Shown one piece after another: positions 32,927-45,445 of a DNA stretch of 64,000 nt. The stretch is taken from contig CP136890.1 of the NCBI GenBank assembly GCA_034359265.1, positions 69,317,501-69,381,500 of the forward strand. Reading direction: 5' to 3'. Within the stretch, counting starts at the first letter, position 1. The number at the start of each line of letters is the position of its first letter. This DNA comes from Canna indica. Its lineage: Eukaryota; Streptophyta; Magnoliopsida; Zingiberales; Cannaceae. The notes beneath the pieces were generated by a model. The model was given only the letters and a program-made list of their open reading frames with translations, was not told the DNA's origin and did no database searches. Both the position numbers and the translations under genes were made by a program.

Positions 32927-34865
32927 CAGTAAAATATAAAGTTAGGGATATAATTTGCTTCTGAAATGACAACTGACCTCAAGGGTCGTTATGTATAGAC
33001 CATACATACAAACAACCAGCTATAATAGCCCAACTAAGCCACATGGCACCCGGCCCTTAGGGCCTGCTCATGATCTAGTGGTTCGGCCCTAACCAGCCCT
33101 ACCACACAAAGATAGTAAACATAATGGCCATACGGCTTTCATAACACACAAGTAAATCAGGGAAATCTTCGGGCCGTCGAATAGGATGGTCTGCTAGTCT
33201 CCAGACCCCAACTGGGTTAGGGATAGCTAGTCCCACCCAACTGGGGTCTAACACATAGCGGGCCTGCTGGTCCAACCTTAAGACCCAAATGACTGGCCGA
33301 GTCAAGCATTAGTCATTCCGACTATCAATGCTTCTTGGCAGACCATCACAATCACATCACACAATCAAAGTGTCCTAGAGTTTCCATATTTAACATCCTG
33401 GGCGTCCACCCGTGTTCAGCCCTTTATTTCAGGCCTTACCATCCGCACAACTAGTCATCTAGCGTCAATTGCTACTTTTGCTAGTGTGAGCTACATGTCA
33501 TAAGTGTAGAATGTCCAAGTATATACGTGTCACAATCCTTAGGTTATAAGGAAGTTAATCTAGCACTATTACCATGAATAACCACATGATTACAACATGA
33601 AATAATTAAATTCTGCATTTAATCTTAAAATTCCAGCAAGGTAATATTAAATCTTTCATGGCAATTCATTACTAGCATTAGTAATTGATGAGGAAAAATC
33701 TTGGAAATATTTGCTACCTTTTAATGTCGCTAAGTGTATGTATACATATATGCACTAGGGTGGTGGTTTCCTTAATTGGTGTCTTTCCTATTTCTCATCT
33801 TAATTCTACTTGTCGATCGAGGTGACCCTCATTCCCTAATGTTTCCAATGTTTCCAAGTGTGAAGGTTAGTCCCTTCTGATCACCTTCCCCTCTACTTGT
33901 CTTGGCTGAACCTACAAGGGTATGCCTTGCTCGGTCGAGCCTACAAGGGTAGGAGAAGAGGGTTTTTTTTTTATACCACGAACCCTAGCATTTAAGCTTG
34001 TGACCTGCCATAGATAAACTCTAGATCAAGTTCTCTCCCCCATCTTGCTTGGCCGAACCTTGAACAAGGTTCCCCTTATTCGGCTGAGTACTCAAGGCAT
34101 TAGGGAGAAGGAATCTTGATCAACTACTACATCAATTGAATCCCTAATATACATGAATTTAAATTTAAACGATCTAAAGAGGGTTTAAACCAAGCGAGGG
34201 AATTGGGGAAAATTTTGGCATGACATTTCCCCTTTTCCCTCTACTCGGCCGGCCCCTAGAACACCAAAATCCGAACATTTAAATCAAATCTAATTCATCC
34301 ATGATTAAAACAGTGAAGAGATCGAAGAAATACCATGAATCGACATGAACAACGAGAAAATCCTTCGATCTAGCACCTAGTTGGTTCGGCCACCCGCCTC
34401 ACCATGCGATTCGAAATCTAACCACTCACCTTGATTAAGAAAGAAGAAGGGATGGACGATGGCGATCTCAATCCTTCCGACGACGACACGATTTCCGGCG
34501 CCGACCCAAGATCTCCCCTCCTCCCTCTCTTGCTCGGGTTGTGTGCGGCTCAAGGATGAGCTGGACGGCTATAGATGAGGGGTTTTATTCCCTCATCTTC
34601 CATTTACCTAAATGCCCTTCCTCATAACTTAGCCCCTACTCGACTCAATCCGAGTTCGATTCGTGCTTCGATTTGATCCGCATACACGATTCGAATTCGA
34701 TTCTAATAAGACATCTCAAAAAAGAATGCTCATTTAACCAATTAAGCTTCATAAGTTGGGTTATACCTTCTACTCGAGACGATTCCACGGCTCGACCCGA
34801 CTAACCCCTAATCCGGTGCGCTGCACCAAAAATAGATTTTTATATTAGGAAACTTCGGTCTTACA
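32416..34865 (-). repeat. G2 3' LTR
   Basis: 2450 bp, plus strand TGTCACACCCC..GTCTTACA. Differs from its partner mainly by an expanded (TA)n run at 32864-32922. Confidence 0.95.
32864..32922. repeat. (TA)n microsatellite in the G2 3' LTR
   Basis: About 29 TA units. The partner LTR has only 'catatatatta' at about 40303, so the expansion happened after insertion. Confidence 0.95.
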
Positions 34866-34878
34866 ACCTTCCCCCCTT
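34866..34878 (-). other. Polypurine tract of G2
   Basis: The minus strand AAGGGGGGAAGGT lies immediately before the 3' LTR start. Confidence 0.8.
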
Positions 34879-34944
34879 AAGGGAAATTCGTCCTCGAATT
34901 TTGTTGAATTATAAAGGCTTAGCAGCTCCCCGAACAATAAATGG

Positions 34945-35357
34945 TAGCGCTCTCTCATGTCTCACTCTACCTCTCAAGTGGCTTCTCGTCCGTAGTGGTG
35001 TTCTCATCTAACTTTCACCAAGGAAATTTCCTTGGACCTCAGCTTCTTGATCTGTCGGTCAAGTATCTCCACTGGCTTCTCCTCATACGAGACCGCTGTG
35101 CCCACCTCAATCGCGGTCGGCTCGGTCACGTGGGACTCATCCCTCACATATCTCCGGAGCATTGACACATGAAAAACTAGGTGAACTCTGCTCAGGCTAG
35201 GAGTCAAAGCCAGTTCGTAAGCCACCGCGCCTCTCTGCTTGAGAATAGGGAAAGGCCCAATGAACCAAGGGCTCAACTTCCCCTTCTTCCCAAATCGGAC
35301 TACCCCTTTAATGGGGAAAACTTTGAGGAACACTAAGTCGCCCTCAGCGAACTCCAA
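34945..35357 (-). pseudogene. G2 integrase C-terminus and chromodomain-like end
   Basis: The frame 35357-35004 starts with MEFAEGDLVFLKVFPIKG, the GPY/F-like part (SPWFIGPFPILKQRGAVAYEL), the SRVHLVFHVSMLRRY block and VEILDRQIKKLRSKEISLVKV. A TAG after LVKVR then cuts off the rest of the chromodomain-like segment (EHHYG.. towards 34945). These parts hold the target DNA and may read chromatin marks. A stop at about 35388 separates this from the catalytic core. Confidence 0.85.
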
Positions 35358-35387
35358 CTCTCTGGCCCTCTTATCGACATAAATTTT

Positions 35388-36300
35388 TTAACGACTCTGG
35401 GCCGCCAGCAATCTTTCGTTTATAATTTTCACCTTCTGTACCGCTTTCTCAACCATATCAGGACCCACCATGAGTGATTCTTCGGCCTCAAACCAGCCCA
35501 CAGGAGACCCACATCGCCGCCCATACAAGGTCTTGAAAGGAGCCATGCCAATGCTACTGTGATATCTATTGTTGTAGGCGAACTTGACCAATGGTAGATG
35601 TTTCTCCCAACCATTGGCCATATCCAGGACACACGCCCTCAGTATATCTTCCAAGTTTTGGATGGTTCTCTCAGACTGTCCGTCTGTCTGCGGATGGAAA
35701 TCCGTGTTGGAACGTACTTGAGTACCCAAGGCTTCTTGGAAGGACTGCCAAAATCGGGCTGTGAATTGAGTACCTCGATCTGATATGATCATCAATGGGG
35801 TACCATGATAAGCCACATCCTGTCTAAAAATAGTCTGGCATACTGCTTCGCATAAAAGGTTGTTTTCACCAGAATGAAGTGTGCGGTCTTGGTTAACCGA
35901 TCCACTACCACCCAAATGGAATGAAAACCTCCTCTTGACTTAGGCAACCCGATCACCAGGTCCATGGTTATTTTTTCACACTTCCACTCGGGGACCTCAA
36001 GATTCTGCAGTAACCCCGCGGGCTTCAGGTACTCGGCTTTCACCTGCTGGTAGACCAGACATTTGAATACAAACTCTGCTACCTCTCTCTTCATGCCCTT
36101 CCACCAGTAGTGTTGCCTTAAGTCTCGGTACATTTTGGTGGCTCCCGGGTGCATCGTGTATGTGGAACGATGACCCATTTCCAAAATTTGTCGGCGTACC
36201 TCTACCATGTCAGGCACCACGATCCGGTCTCTGAATCTTAGAACACCCTCAGAGTCGACCCTGAACCCATCATCTGCGTCACCTCTCCGGACCAGATCCC
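35388..36300 (-). pseudogene. G2 integrase zinc-binding domain and catalytic core
   Basis: From about 36300 leftward: the zinc-binding region ([20 protein letters not shown], then [12 protein letters not shown], where one usual Cys is Tyr), then [13 protein letters not shown] with the first catalytic Asp. A frameshift lies near 35810. In the frame 35915-35388 follow MIISDRGTQF with the second Asp and TDGQSERTIQNLED with the Glu. The catalytic triad is therefore preserved, unlike in G1, but the frame is broken. Confidence 0.87.
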
Positions 36301-37040
36301 TTGTCAGAGAACAAAATGCATCCTCTTCCTGCGCCGCACGGAACATGTCCACCAAGGTGGACTGTACCCGTAGGTGTTCCACCAAGGTACTTAAATCTGA
36401 CACAATCAGGGTTGCACCCCCATCCAGGCCCAGCGCTAGCTCTCGAGCTAAGGGCTTTCGCCTGATTTCCAAATGAGCCAAACTGCCCATGGATTTTTTG
36501 CTTAAAGCATCTGCTACCACATTGGCTTTCCCCGGATGATACATAATAGTGCAGTCATAATCCTTTAGGAGCTCCAGCCACCTCCTCTGCTTGAGGTTCA
36601 GCTCTTTTTGGGTAAGCAAGTATTGTAGGCTCTTGTGATCCGTATAGATCTCACAAGCCTCTCCGTACAGATAATGTCGCCAGAGCTTTAGTGCAAAAAC
36701 CTCTGTTGCTAGCTCTAGGTCGTGCAACGGGTAGTTCTACTTTTAGCTGGCGGGATGCATAGGCTATGATTCTGCCAAACTACATCAAAATGCAACCTAG
36801 GCCAACCTGAGAGGCATCACAGTAGACTACAAACCCTCCTGAGCCGGAAGGTACGACCAACACGGGTGTCGACGTCAAGCATTCCTTGAGCTTCTGAAAG
36901 CTCGCCTCGTACTTGTCGTCCCAAACAAACTTGATCTTTTTCTGAGTCAATCGAGTCAAAGGGGCTGCAATCCTGGAGAAGTTTTTGACAAACTTTCGGT
37001 AGTACCCGGCCAATCCAAGAAAACTGTGGATCTTAGTCAC
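36301..37040 (-). pseudogene. G2 RNase H
   Basis: The frame 37040-36780 carries the connection and start (IHSFLGLAGYYRKFVKNFSRI, VVYCDASQVGLGCILM) and ends in TAG where Gln is expected. A small deletion near 36735 follows, and the frame 36727 onward carries [31 protein letters not shown] and [13 protein letters not shown]. Catalytic Asp residues in YCDAS and TDHKS are present. Degrades template RNA in cDNA synthesis in intact relatives; inactive here. Confidence 0.87.
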
Positions 37041-37049
37041 GCTGGTTGG

Positions 37050-37860
37050 TCATCTCCAGTTTTGCACAGCCTCCACCTTTGAGGCATCCACCTTTGTCCC
37101 TTCCTTGGACACTACATGGTCCAGGAACCCTACACTCTCTAACCAAAATTCACAGTTGGAGAATTTAGCGAACAACCGGTGCTCTCTGAGGGTTTCCAAG
37201 ACCATCCTCAAGTGTTCGGAGTGCTCCTCCTCACTCTTGGAGTATACCAAGATATCGTCAATGAAGACGATCACAAAACTATCTAGGTACAGCTTAAACA
37301 ACCTGTTCATCAGAACCATAAAAGCAGTAGGTGCATTGGTTAGACCAAAGACATCACTAGAAACTCGTAGTGGCCATAGCGAGTCCTGACAGCAGTCCTA
37401 GGCACATCGCAGTCCCGGATTCTCAGCTGATGATATCCTGACCTCAAGTCTATCTTAGAAAACCATCGTGCCACCTGCAGTTGGTCAAACAAATCGTCTA
37501 TCCTCGGCAGTGGGTAACGATTCTTTATTGTCACTTTATTCAATTGCCTATAGTTGATGCTCATGCGCATAGACCCATCCTTCTTCTTCACGAAGAGTAC
37601 CGGAGCACCCCATGGTGACACGCTCGGCCAGATGAAGCCCAGGTCCATCATTTCTTGCAATTGCACCTTTAACTCCCTGAGCTCGGCCGGCGCCATCCTA
37701 TAGGGTGGGATGGATATCGACTTCACCTCGGGCTGCAAATCAATGCAGAAATCAACCTCTCTCCTAGGCGGCATTCCTGTCAACTCCTCGGGAAACACAT
37801 CAGGGAACTCGCATACTACTTGAGTTCCATAGACATCCCCTACCGCACCCTCCGTTTCCT
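37050..37860 (-). pseudogene. G2 reverse transcriptase
   Basis: In the frame 38551-37340 RT begins with [39 protein letters not shown] and [15 protein letters not shown], then [11 protein letters not shown] 1-nt deletion near 37347 ('aaagacatc' against 'aaaggacatc' in G1) shifts the frame. The next frame, 37319-37050, has the catalytic FIDD ([20 protein letters not shown]) and ends in a stop after VQNWR. Full-length gypsy RT, otherwise well conserved. Confidence 0.9.
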
Positions 37861-38551
37861 CGGCCACGGATACGAAGGCTAGGAAAGATTGGCAGCCGCT
37901 TTGAATTAGTTTACGAGCTTTAAGGGTTGAGATGACCCCAATCAGCTCACTCCTTCCTTCTCCTTGGAAGGTGAACTGCGGCAATCCGGGTTTGTTGAAC
38001 ACGACTATCTTAGCCCTATAATCCAGCAACGCAAAGTGCTCCGCCAGCCAATCCATGCCGAGAATGGCGTCGTGTTCAAGCATGGGCAGGAGTGTCAAAT
38101 CTGCCCTCAATGCATGGCTGTAGATGAGCACTTCGCAGCCTTGGAAAATTGATTTGGCTATGATTGCATCGCCCGTAGGCGTTGATACTACAAATAGCTC
38201 GTCGAGTAAGGAAGGTGCCATTGGTAACTCAGCAGCAAATTTGGCAGACACAAACGAGTGCGTGGCACTCGGATCAAATAGAACATAAGCAGCAGATGAA
38301 CATACTAAAATAGTACTTGTTACCACTACCTTAGATGCCTCTGCCCCATCACTATTCATAGCAAGTACCATGACGGACGGTCTCTCTAAATGGCTAACCT
38401 GCAGCCCCCTGTTCTGCATCTGCCCTCTCTGAGCCACTGAACCCACTAACATAGGTGCCTTTCCTTTTGACTGCTCGAACTTCTGGCCAACTCTCTCCGG
38501 ACAGTCCTTATTGAAGTGCCCGACCCGACCGCATTTATAGCAAGCATCCAA
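37861..38551 (-). pseudogene. G2 Gag zinc knuckle and protease
   Basis: The frame starts in the CX2CX4HX4C knuckle ([15 protein letters not shown]). After a linker comes the retroviral-type aspartic protease, with [16 protein letters not shown] at the active site and [16 protein letters not shown] downstream. The active site reads D-P-S-A instead of the usual D-S-G-A, so the protease is probably defective. G1 shows D-P-G-A at the same place, so the Pro change predates the split of these two copies. Confidence 0.83.
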
Positions 38552-39628
38552 GCGGCCAAGATAGGCCCCCCACTATCTCCGAATGCAACTGCCACATTGC
38601 GACACCTCAACTTATGAGAAATACCTCCTGACACTGTCGGCCTTACTGATCTAGACCCTACGCCCCGACGGCCCGGTTACCATTCTGTCCTCAGCTCTGC
38701 TGGTGGTCTGCGGCGGCCACTGCCCCCTCTGAATGCCACGGTCGACCCCCAGATCCTTGCGGCTAAAATTTCTTCTTGACCGGCCCGTCATTTCTCTCGA
38801 ACGGCACCAAGGCTTCCTTCCAAAGGGCTTCATCCATACCCAGGCAAGAGTGGAATCCTCGGTATAGTGGAAAAGACTGCCAATCTGAGGCCTCAAGCCT
38901 CCAACGAACCTCTTGACCCTGGCGGTCTCAGATGCCACTAGGGTCTGATGATATTTGGAAAGACAGTTGAACTCCATCTCATACTTTGACACTAACATGA
39001 CACCAGCCTGACGCAGCATCTCAAAGTTTTGGGCCCGCTTATCGCGAACACTCATTGGCAAATACTGGTCTTCTATAGCCGCCCTAAATTCCTCTCAGGT
39101 GGGAGGCGGCGCGCCTGCTGCCCTGTGAGCCCTCCAAGTATGAAGTCAGACCTTTGCTAGTCCTCTCATCTGAAGTCCGACCTTACGGGCCGCTGCCTTC
39201 GTTGAGCACCCTAGCTCCATGCATAGTTCATAGCAGTCCCCTAGAAATTCAGTGACTTCCACCTACAGATCTATTTCGATGAATTTTGGTGGCTTTAAAG
39301 TGACAAAGTTTGCATAGGATGGGGCTCCCGGAGTCCTGATCACCAGTGCTACTGCCTCTACCACCTCCGGCACCACTAGAACTACAAGCACGGGTTGCGG
39401 CGGCGGCTGTTGCTATTGCTGCTGCTGCTGCTGCATTAGATGTCTTAGTTCCTTCTCCCTAAGGAGCGTCTCTGTTAATTGAGTCACCTAGGCCTGCAAT
39501 CGAGCAACTGCAGACTCTTGCCCCTAATCCTCATACTGCTCCCTGTCCTTGCCCCGAGCCCGGCCTTGGCCTCGATGCTTTGTCGAATTACTACAGCTGC
39601 CGCTCAGTGCAGTATTATGAGCCTCCAT
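38552..39628 (-). pseudogene. gag: G2 Gag capsid region
   Basis: The probable start is the ATG at 39626-39628 (MEAHNTALSG). A Gln-rich stretch encoded by CAG repeats (39418-39435) follows, then a segment PGAPSYANFV. The frame 39061-38651 carries YEMEFNCLSKYHQTLVASE and RVKRFVGGLRPQI, the retrotransposon Gag signature. Stops at about 39527, 39265, 39155 and 39096 interrupt it. Gag forms the particle that encloses RNA and enzymes. Confidence 0.8.
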
Positions 39629-39830
39629 CACATTATCACAGAGAAAAGAACAATTCTCCTGTCATATAAATAATTTTCAACAGAATCTTTTTTTAAAAAA
39701 ATTACTAACCGCATGGTGCGCTGAGTGCAGTCGTGGTTGCCAAATCTCATAGCATTACTATACCGTATGTCAACACGCTAGCACATGTCTCATATGGTAC
39801 CCAACTCCTAATCATAGTCAAGACCTAACC

Positions 39831-39846
39831 AAAAGCACTGACACCA
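39831..39846 (-). other. Primer-binding site of G2
   Basis: The minus strand reads TGGTGTCAGTGCTTTT just inside the 5' LTR, a mutated form of the initiator-Met site TGGTATCAGAGC. Confidence 0.65.
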
Positions 39847-39850
39847 ACTT

Positions 39851-42259
39851 TGTCACACCCCAACATAGGGTCGTGTTACCAGCCAGGGTCTATGTCCTAC
39901 CCCGAAGCCTACTACATACACTGACTAACAAGAAATGGAAAACATGTGAATAAAAACAACGATGCAACTTTATTCAAAATTTTAAAGAAGGTTCATAATT
40001 TTTAATAAAAGGAAAAGTTGCGAAAGAATAACCCCAATATGAAACAACTCAAATTTAAAGTCGAATACATGTTTTCAAATAGACACTCTCAGTGTATGAA
40101 AAACAATAGTCCTAGACCTCTAGACTATGACTACTAGACGCTACTACGAGATCTATGTCATTGCCTGCCCTCCAGCTGCACCTTGACTCCAAGCCTCAAC
40201 TCACTGATCGGGCTCTGAAAAACAAGGAAAATAAACCATGATTCCACATGGGACTCAGTGAGCGGTTCTTCCGAACCTCAATGTAAATCCCCAATAAATC
40301 ACATATATATTAAGGCAACAAAATATAAAGTTAGGGATATAATTTGCTTCTGATATGACAACCGACCTCAAGTGTCGTCCTGTATAGACCATACATACAA
40401 ACAACCAGCTAATAGCCAACTAAGCCACATGACACCCAACCCTTAGGGCCTGCTCATGATCTAGTGGTTCGGCCCTAACCAGCCCTACCACACAAAGATA
40501 GTAACATACTGGTCGTACGACGTTCATAACACACAAGTAAATAAGGGAAATCTCCGGACCATCGACTAGGATGTTCTGCTAGTCTCCGGACACCTACCGG
40601 GTTAGGGATAGCTAGTCCCATGCAACTGGGGTCTGACACCTAGTGGGCCCGCTGGTGCAACCTCAAGACCCAAATCACTGGCCGAGTCAAGCATTAGTCA
40701 TTCTGACTATCCATACTTCTCGGTAGACCATCACAATCACATCACACAATCAAAGTGTCCTAGAGTTTCCATATTTAACATCCTGGGCGTCCACCCGTGT
40801 TCAGCCCTTTATTTCGGGCCTTACCATCCTCACACTACTAGTCATCTAGCATCAATTGCTACTTTTGCTAGTGTGAGCTACATGTCATAAGTGTAGAATG
40901 TCCAAGTATATACGTGTCACAACCCTTAGGTTATAAGGAAATTAATCTACCACTATTACCATGAATAACCACATGATTACAAAATAAAATAATTAAATTC
41001 TTCATTTAATCTTAAAATTCCAGCAAGGTAACATTAAATCTATCAAGACAATTCATTACTAGAATTAGTAATTGATCAGGAAAAATCTCGGAAATATATA
41101 TTTGCTACCTCTTAATGTCGCTAAGTGTATGTATACACTAGTGTAGTGGTTTCCTTAATTGGTGTCTTTCCTATTTCTCATCTTAATTCTACTTGTCGAT
41201 CGAGGTGACCCTCGTTCCCTAATGTTTCCAATGTTTCCTAGTGTGAAGGTTAGTCCCTTCTGATCACCTTCCCCCCTACTTGGCTCGGCCAAACCTTGAG
41301 CAAGGCATGCCTTGCTCGGCCTAGCCTACAAGGGTAGGAGAAGAGGGTTTTTTTTTTTTTGACCACGAACCCTAGCATTTAAGCTTGTGACTTGCCATAG
41401 ATAAACTCTAAATCAAGTTCTCTCCCCCATCTTGCTCGGTCGAACCTTGAACAAGGTTCCCCTTGTTCGATCGAGCACTCAAGGCATTAGGGAGAAGGAA
41501 TCTTGATCAACTACTACATCGATTGAATCCCGAATCTACTTGAATTTAAATTTAAACGATCTAAAGGGGGTTTAAACCAAGCGAGGGAATTGGGGAAAAT
41601 TTCAGCATGACATTTCCCCTTTTCTCTCTACTCAGGCGGCCCCTAGAACACCAAAATCCGAGCATTTAAATCAAATCTAATACATCCATGAATAAAACAG
41701 CGAAGAGATTGAAGAAATACCACGAATCGACATGAACAATGAGAAAATCTTTCGATCTAGCACCTAGTTGGTTCGGCCACCCGCCTCACCATGCGATTCG
41801 AAATCTAACCACTCACCTTGATTAAGAAAGAAGAAGGGATGGACGATGGCGATCTCAATCCTTCCGACGATGACACGATTTTCGGCACCGACCCAAGATA
41901 TCCCCTCCTCCCTCTCTTGCTCGGGCTGTGTGCGGCTCAAGGATGAGCTGGACGGCTATAGATGAGGGGTTTTATTCCCTCATCTTCCATTTACCTAAAT
42001 GCCCTTCCTCAGAACTTAGCCCCTACTCGACTCAATCCGAGTCCGATTCGTGCTTCGATTCGATCTGCATACACGATTTGAATTCGATTCTAATATGACA
42101 TCTAATGCTAAAAAAAGAATGCTCATTTAACCAATTAAGCTTCATAAGTCGAGTTATACCTTCTACTCGAGGCAATTTCATGGCTCGACCCGACTAACCC
42201 CTGATCCGCTGCGCTGCATCAAAAATAGATTTTTATATTAGGAAACTTCGGGTCTTAAA
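39851..42259 (-). repeat. G2 5' LTR
   Basis: 2409 bp, TGTCACACCCC..GGTCTTAAA. The last bases have changed from ACA to AAA. Pair of 32416-34865. Confidence 0.94.
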
Positions 42260-43088
42260 TATAACAACATCATCATAAGGTTTTAAAATATAAAGTATAT
42301 GGTTATTGAATTATATTAGGATTTTTTTAGTGATGTACTGAGGGTATTGAATTAATTTTCTACTCATGAAACTTCAAACATTTATCAAGCATAATTAATC
42401 ATGAGCTTAGAGAAATCATTCAAGCATACTTATTGGTGGTAATTAAACTATATTTTACTAAAAAATAAGATCATACCTCGTTTGAGATAAATTTTGCCGA
42501 ACTTGTCAACTCTCATTTCAATTTCAATCTATTAGTCTTCCATCAATTTTTTGATAACTTGCAAGCAACAACCATTAGTGGCATAATGGAAATATGTGAC
42601 TACTAGCAAGTTAGTATTCTAAATAGCAAGGGTTAAGTGCAAGGTTTCATTGAAAAGTCTCAACCGAGCTATATAATAAGGATTCATTTCAAAAAATAGT
42701 ATCGTGATACCAAAATAAATCAAGAGATCTCAAAGTATGAAATATTTGAAAAATTAGATCTCCAACCTTCCTATTGGTTGTAAACTGAAAGGTCACAATG
42801 AGCCTACAATTTAAAACCGCAAGGTCTCTTAGGCCCGTTATAGGCCAATAAGGAAGAGTCCGGGAAGTCAAAATCAAAAATCATTTTTGAAATCACATCA
42901 TGAGCGAGGAAAACAACTTAACTTAATCAAGTCTCCTAAACTCTAACTATTAATGGAACAATTAAAGTTGAGAGATGATACCAAAGTATTTTGATGCCAA
43001 CTTTACCTAAGGCATCAAGGTAGCTTGAAGTTGCAACCAAGTGGTTTCTTCATTCAAGTCCATGATCAACTTCAACATTCACTTCTCT
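42260..43088 (-). other. B spacer, gag-proximal part
   Basis: Continues B after G2. Shares the 'ttggttgtaaactgaaaggtcac' and 'ccgcaaggtctcttaggcc' blocks with the A-type post-gag spacers (reverse orientation). No supported ORF. Confidence 0.65.
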
Positions 43089-44437
43089 TTACCCTTGTGT
43101 GGTAGCTCCCCCTACATAGGAGCATGAAACCTTTGGTACCCAAATGCCTTTGGGTCCTAGAGGGTTAGTGGGTTTAGGTACCCAAAGTGTCTTCACAACA
43201 CTTGGATTCATTTTAAAAGCACAATCATATATGGTATGCGCATAGACACCACAACAAAAGCAATGCCCATTAAATTGCTTCTTTTCATTCTTTTTATGAA
43301 CATGAGATTTAAAACTAGAATGCTTAACATGAGAGGCATGATGAGAGTGAGCATTCTTGAATGGAACATTTTTCTTCCCAAAGAAAAAACATTTTTGAAA
43401 TAATTTACTTTCTTGTTTAAATTCAAAACCTCATTTTTCATAACATCCATAGAGTTATGCAAAGCATGCATTTGAGATTTCAACATGCAATTCTCATTTT
43501 TAATTTATGAATTTTCCAATCTCAAAGTTTCAATCTCAATCATTGAATCATTTTTCATGTCATTATTCTTAAGCTTCGAGTTTCTTTTCAAATCATCATT
43601 TTCAAGTCTCAAAATTTTAATTTCAAGACTTAATGCATCATGGCAAGGGTCAATAGAACTAGTTTTCAAATTGTCAAATTCCTTTTCAAGAGAATCATAT
43701 GATGAAAGCAAGGAGGCATTTTCATTTTCTAATTGAGCATTTTTCTTTCTAAGTTCTCTAATGGATTTTCTAACAATCCTAAATTCATCATGCAACATAT
43801 CAAGCTCATTTTCAAGTTCATCTTGTGTATAAACTTTATCAAATATAGTAATGGTCGGGATAACCTCATCATTTAAGGCCATAAGGCAAACATTTATCTT
43901 TTCTTTATTGGAATCTTCCTCACTTGATGCAGGTTCACTTTCATCCCAAGTTGTCGTATAAGCCTCCTTTTTTTTTCGACTTCTTTTTGAGAAGTGGACA
44001 CTCCTTTATATGTCCAAGCTCTTAACAATTAAAGCTTGACTAGTTTCAACATGGTTAGATGTGGCACAATGACGATTGTCTTCGCCACCTTCAATACTAT
44101 GTCTAAACTCAATAATAGGATAAGAATCCTATAGATCATTTAATTTTTGCCATATTTCATAACCGAAAGAACATGATGCTAATTTTATGAGTACATCATT
44201 ATTAAGAGCACAAAATAAACAATTTATTACTTTACCATTCAAAACATGCATTTCCCTTTCTTCCCTAGTCCAACTAGGCATAGGAGACTTAGGTGGCTCA
44301 TAAATGTTTTCAATCAAATACCAAGGTCCACAATTAATTGTGCTCATGAATGCCTTTATTCTAAGTTTCCAACAAGCAAAATTTTCAACATCAAGCATAG
44401 GTGGACTACTAGTGGGCAATCCAAAAGGGTTGGCCAT
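43089..44437 (-). pseudogene. gag: B Gag, interrupted
   Basis: Begins MANPFGLPTSSPPM (44437). The capsid part contains DVENFACWKLRIKAFM and SWTREEREMHVLNGKVINCLF, then stops after KLNDL. Near 44020 lies a damaged zinc knuckle 1 (NC-stop-ELGHIKECP, first Cys lost). The frame 43882-43505 is a heptad-rich coiled coil (LENELDMLHDEFRIVRKSI, LEKEFDNLKTSSI). A frameshift near 43385 precedes zinc knuckle 2 (CFCCGVYAHTIYDC) and the conserved PTNPLGPK..IWVPK tail. Same Gag-only layout as A1-A3, but a separate subfamily. Confidence 0.83.
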
Positions 44438-44470
44438 GTATATAGATATATTTGTTAGATCTAACCTATG

Positions 44471-44486
44471 ACCCGCTCTGATACCA
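44471..44486 (-). other. Primer-binding site of B (initiator-Met tRNA)
   Basis: The minus strand reads TGGTATCAGAGCGGGT, nine bases from the 5' LTR end at 44496. Confidence 0.88.
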
Positions 44487-44495
44487 AATGAAAAG

Positions 44496-45445
44496 TGTTA
44501 AGGCACACTAGAGGGGGGGGGGATGAATAGTGTGAGTCTAAAGTGATTGACTTCAATTTTACTTTGATCACAACTAATTTAAATTTCACTCTAGGTTTAT
44601 AAGTTATGATGAATGTTTGATATGATTATACTTGATAATGAGAATGAGAACAAGTGATGAGCTAAGCAATTCAAAATATCAATGAAATAATGCTAACAAG
44701 ATATTTAGAGTGGTCTGGGAACCTTTCCTACTCCACTACCTTGGTTTACCATCAAGGATTTCACAACTACTTGTATTAACTTTTTTCTTCCTACAAATGA
44801 GGGTCAACCAAGGGCTTATCTCTTCACAATAAGAGTGCCTCTACCTCAAACCTAAGGAACTCTAAAAGTTACACACAAGTCAAACCCAAGGTGTGTCACC
44901 CACACCTTGTTACAAACCGATTTTGAGTTGAAATAAAAAAAACAAAACAACAAGTAGAAAATGCAAGGTGAAAAGCTTAAGTAAATCACAAACACTTAGT
45001 GAAGCTTCTCCTTGATGTCTCCTAGAGCTCCAAGCCTTAGGATGATATCCACACCAAGTTGGAGGAATTGATAGTGAAGGAAGACAATGAGAGATGAAAA
45101 TTAGGATTTGCACTTCAGAATTACTCTTTAAGGCTCAAGAGAATGTTAGATAGCTCAATGGAATAGTTGGGAACCTTAAGAAGGGACTTTTGGGTGTATT
45201 TATAGAGTTGGTAATAGGGTATGGAAGAAAAGAGCCATTCAAGCCTTGTCTCATTTGAAAAAGAGCCATTTGGGGGGGGGGCATTTTGGGTAATTTTTAA
45301 AAACTGGTTGAAACTGCCATAATCTCTAGAAAACCATTGACAGAAGAAGCAGTTGAAACTGTCTTAGACTGTGCAAAAACTGAGAAATCACCAAAAAGCT
45401 TCTTTTGTCAAATACAACCAACATGCAAAAAAACAAACTCTAACA
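44496..45445 (-). repeat. B 5' LTR, complete
   Basis: 950 bp, plus strand TGTTAAGGCACAC..CTCTAACA, pair of the split and truncated LTR at 24004-24366 plus 31365-31524. It has a G run near the inner end and a TATA box. The GTCGACC palindromes of the A-type LTRs are absent. Confidence 0.9.
45197..45204 (-). promoter_or_regulatory. TATA box of the B 5' LTR
   Basis: TATAAATA on the minus strand in the U3 part, the only such motif in this LTR. Confidence 0.6.

Larger units (their letters stand above)
32416..42259 (-). mobile_element. Gypsy element G2 (Tekay/Del-like chromovirus), both LTRs present
   Basis: LTRs at 32416-34865 and 39851-42259, purine tract at 34866-34878, primer site near 39831-39846, and a complete but mutated gag-pol between them. 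The flanks are GATAA (32411-32415) and TATAA (42260-42264), a 5-bp duplication with one mismatch. It is inserted in the spacer of B. Every domain of a chromovirus polyprotein can be recognised, but stops and frameshifts interrupt it at least six times. Confidence 0.93.
24004..45445 (-). mobile_element. Sirevirus-like gag-only element B, split by A2 and G2
   Basis: In element orientation: 5' LTR 45445-44496, Met-tRNA primer site, gag 44437-43089, spacer (43088-42260, gypsy G2 removed, 32415-31525), then a 3' LTR cut down to 523 bp (31524-31365 and 24366-24004, with A2 between). Gag and spacer are related to A0-A3, but the LTR sequence (TGTTAAGGCACAC..) is different. The right flank is GGGCC. 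The matching GGGCC lies not at 24003 but at 14825-14829. Confidence 0.82.

Noticed and set aside
39479..39673. Plus-strand ORF near the G2 gag start
   Set aside because: Antisense to the gag start; no family resemblance.
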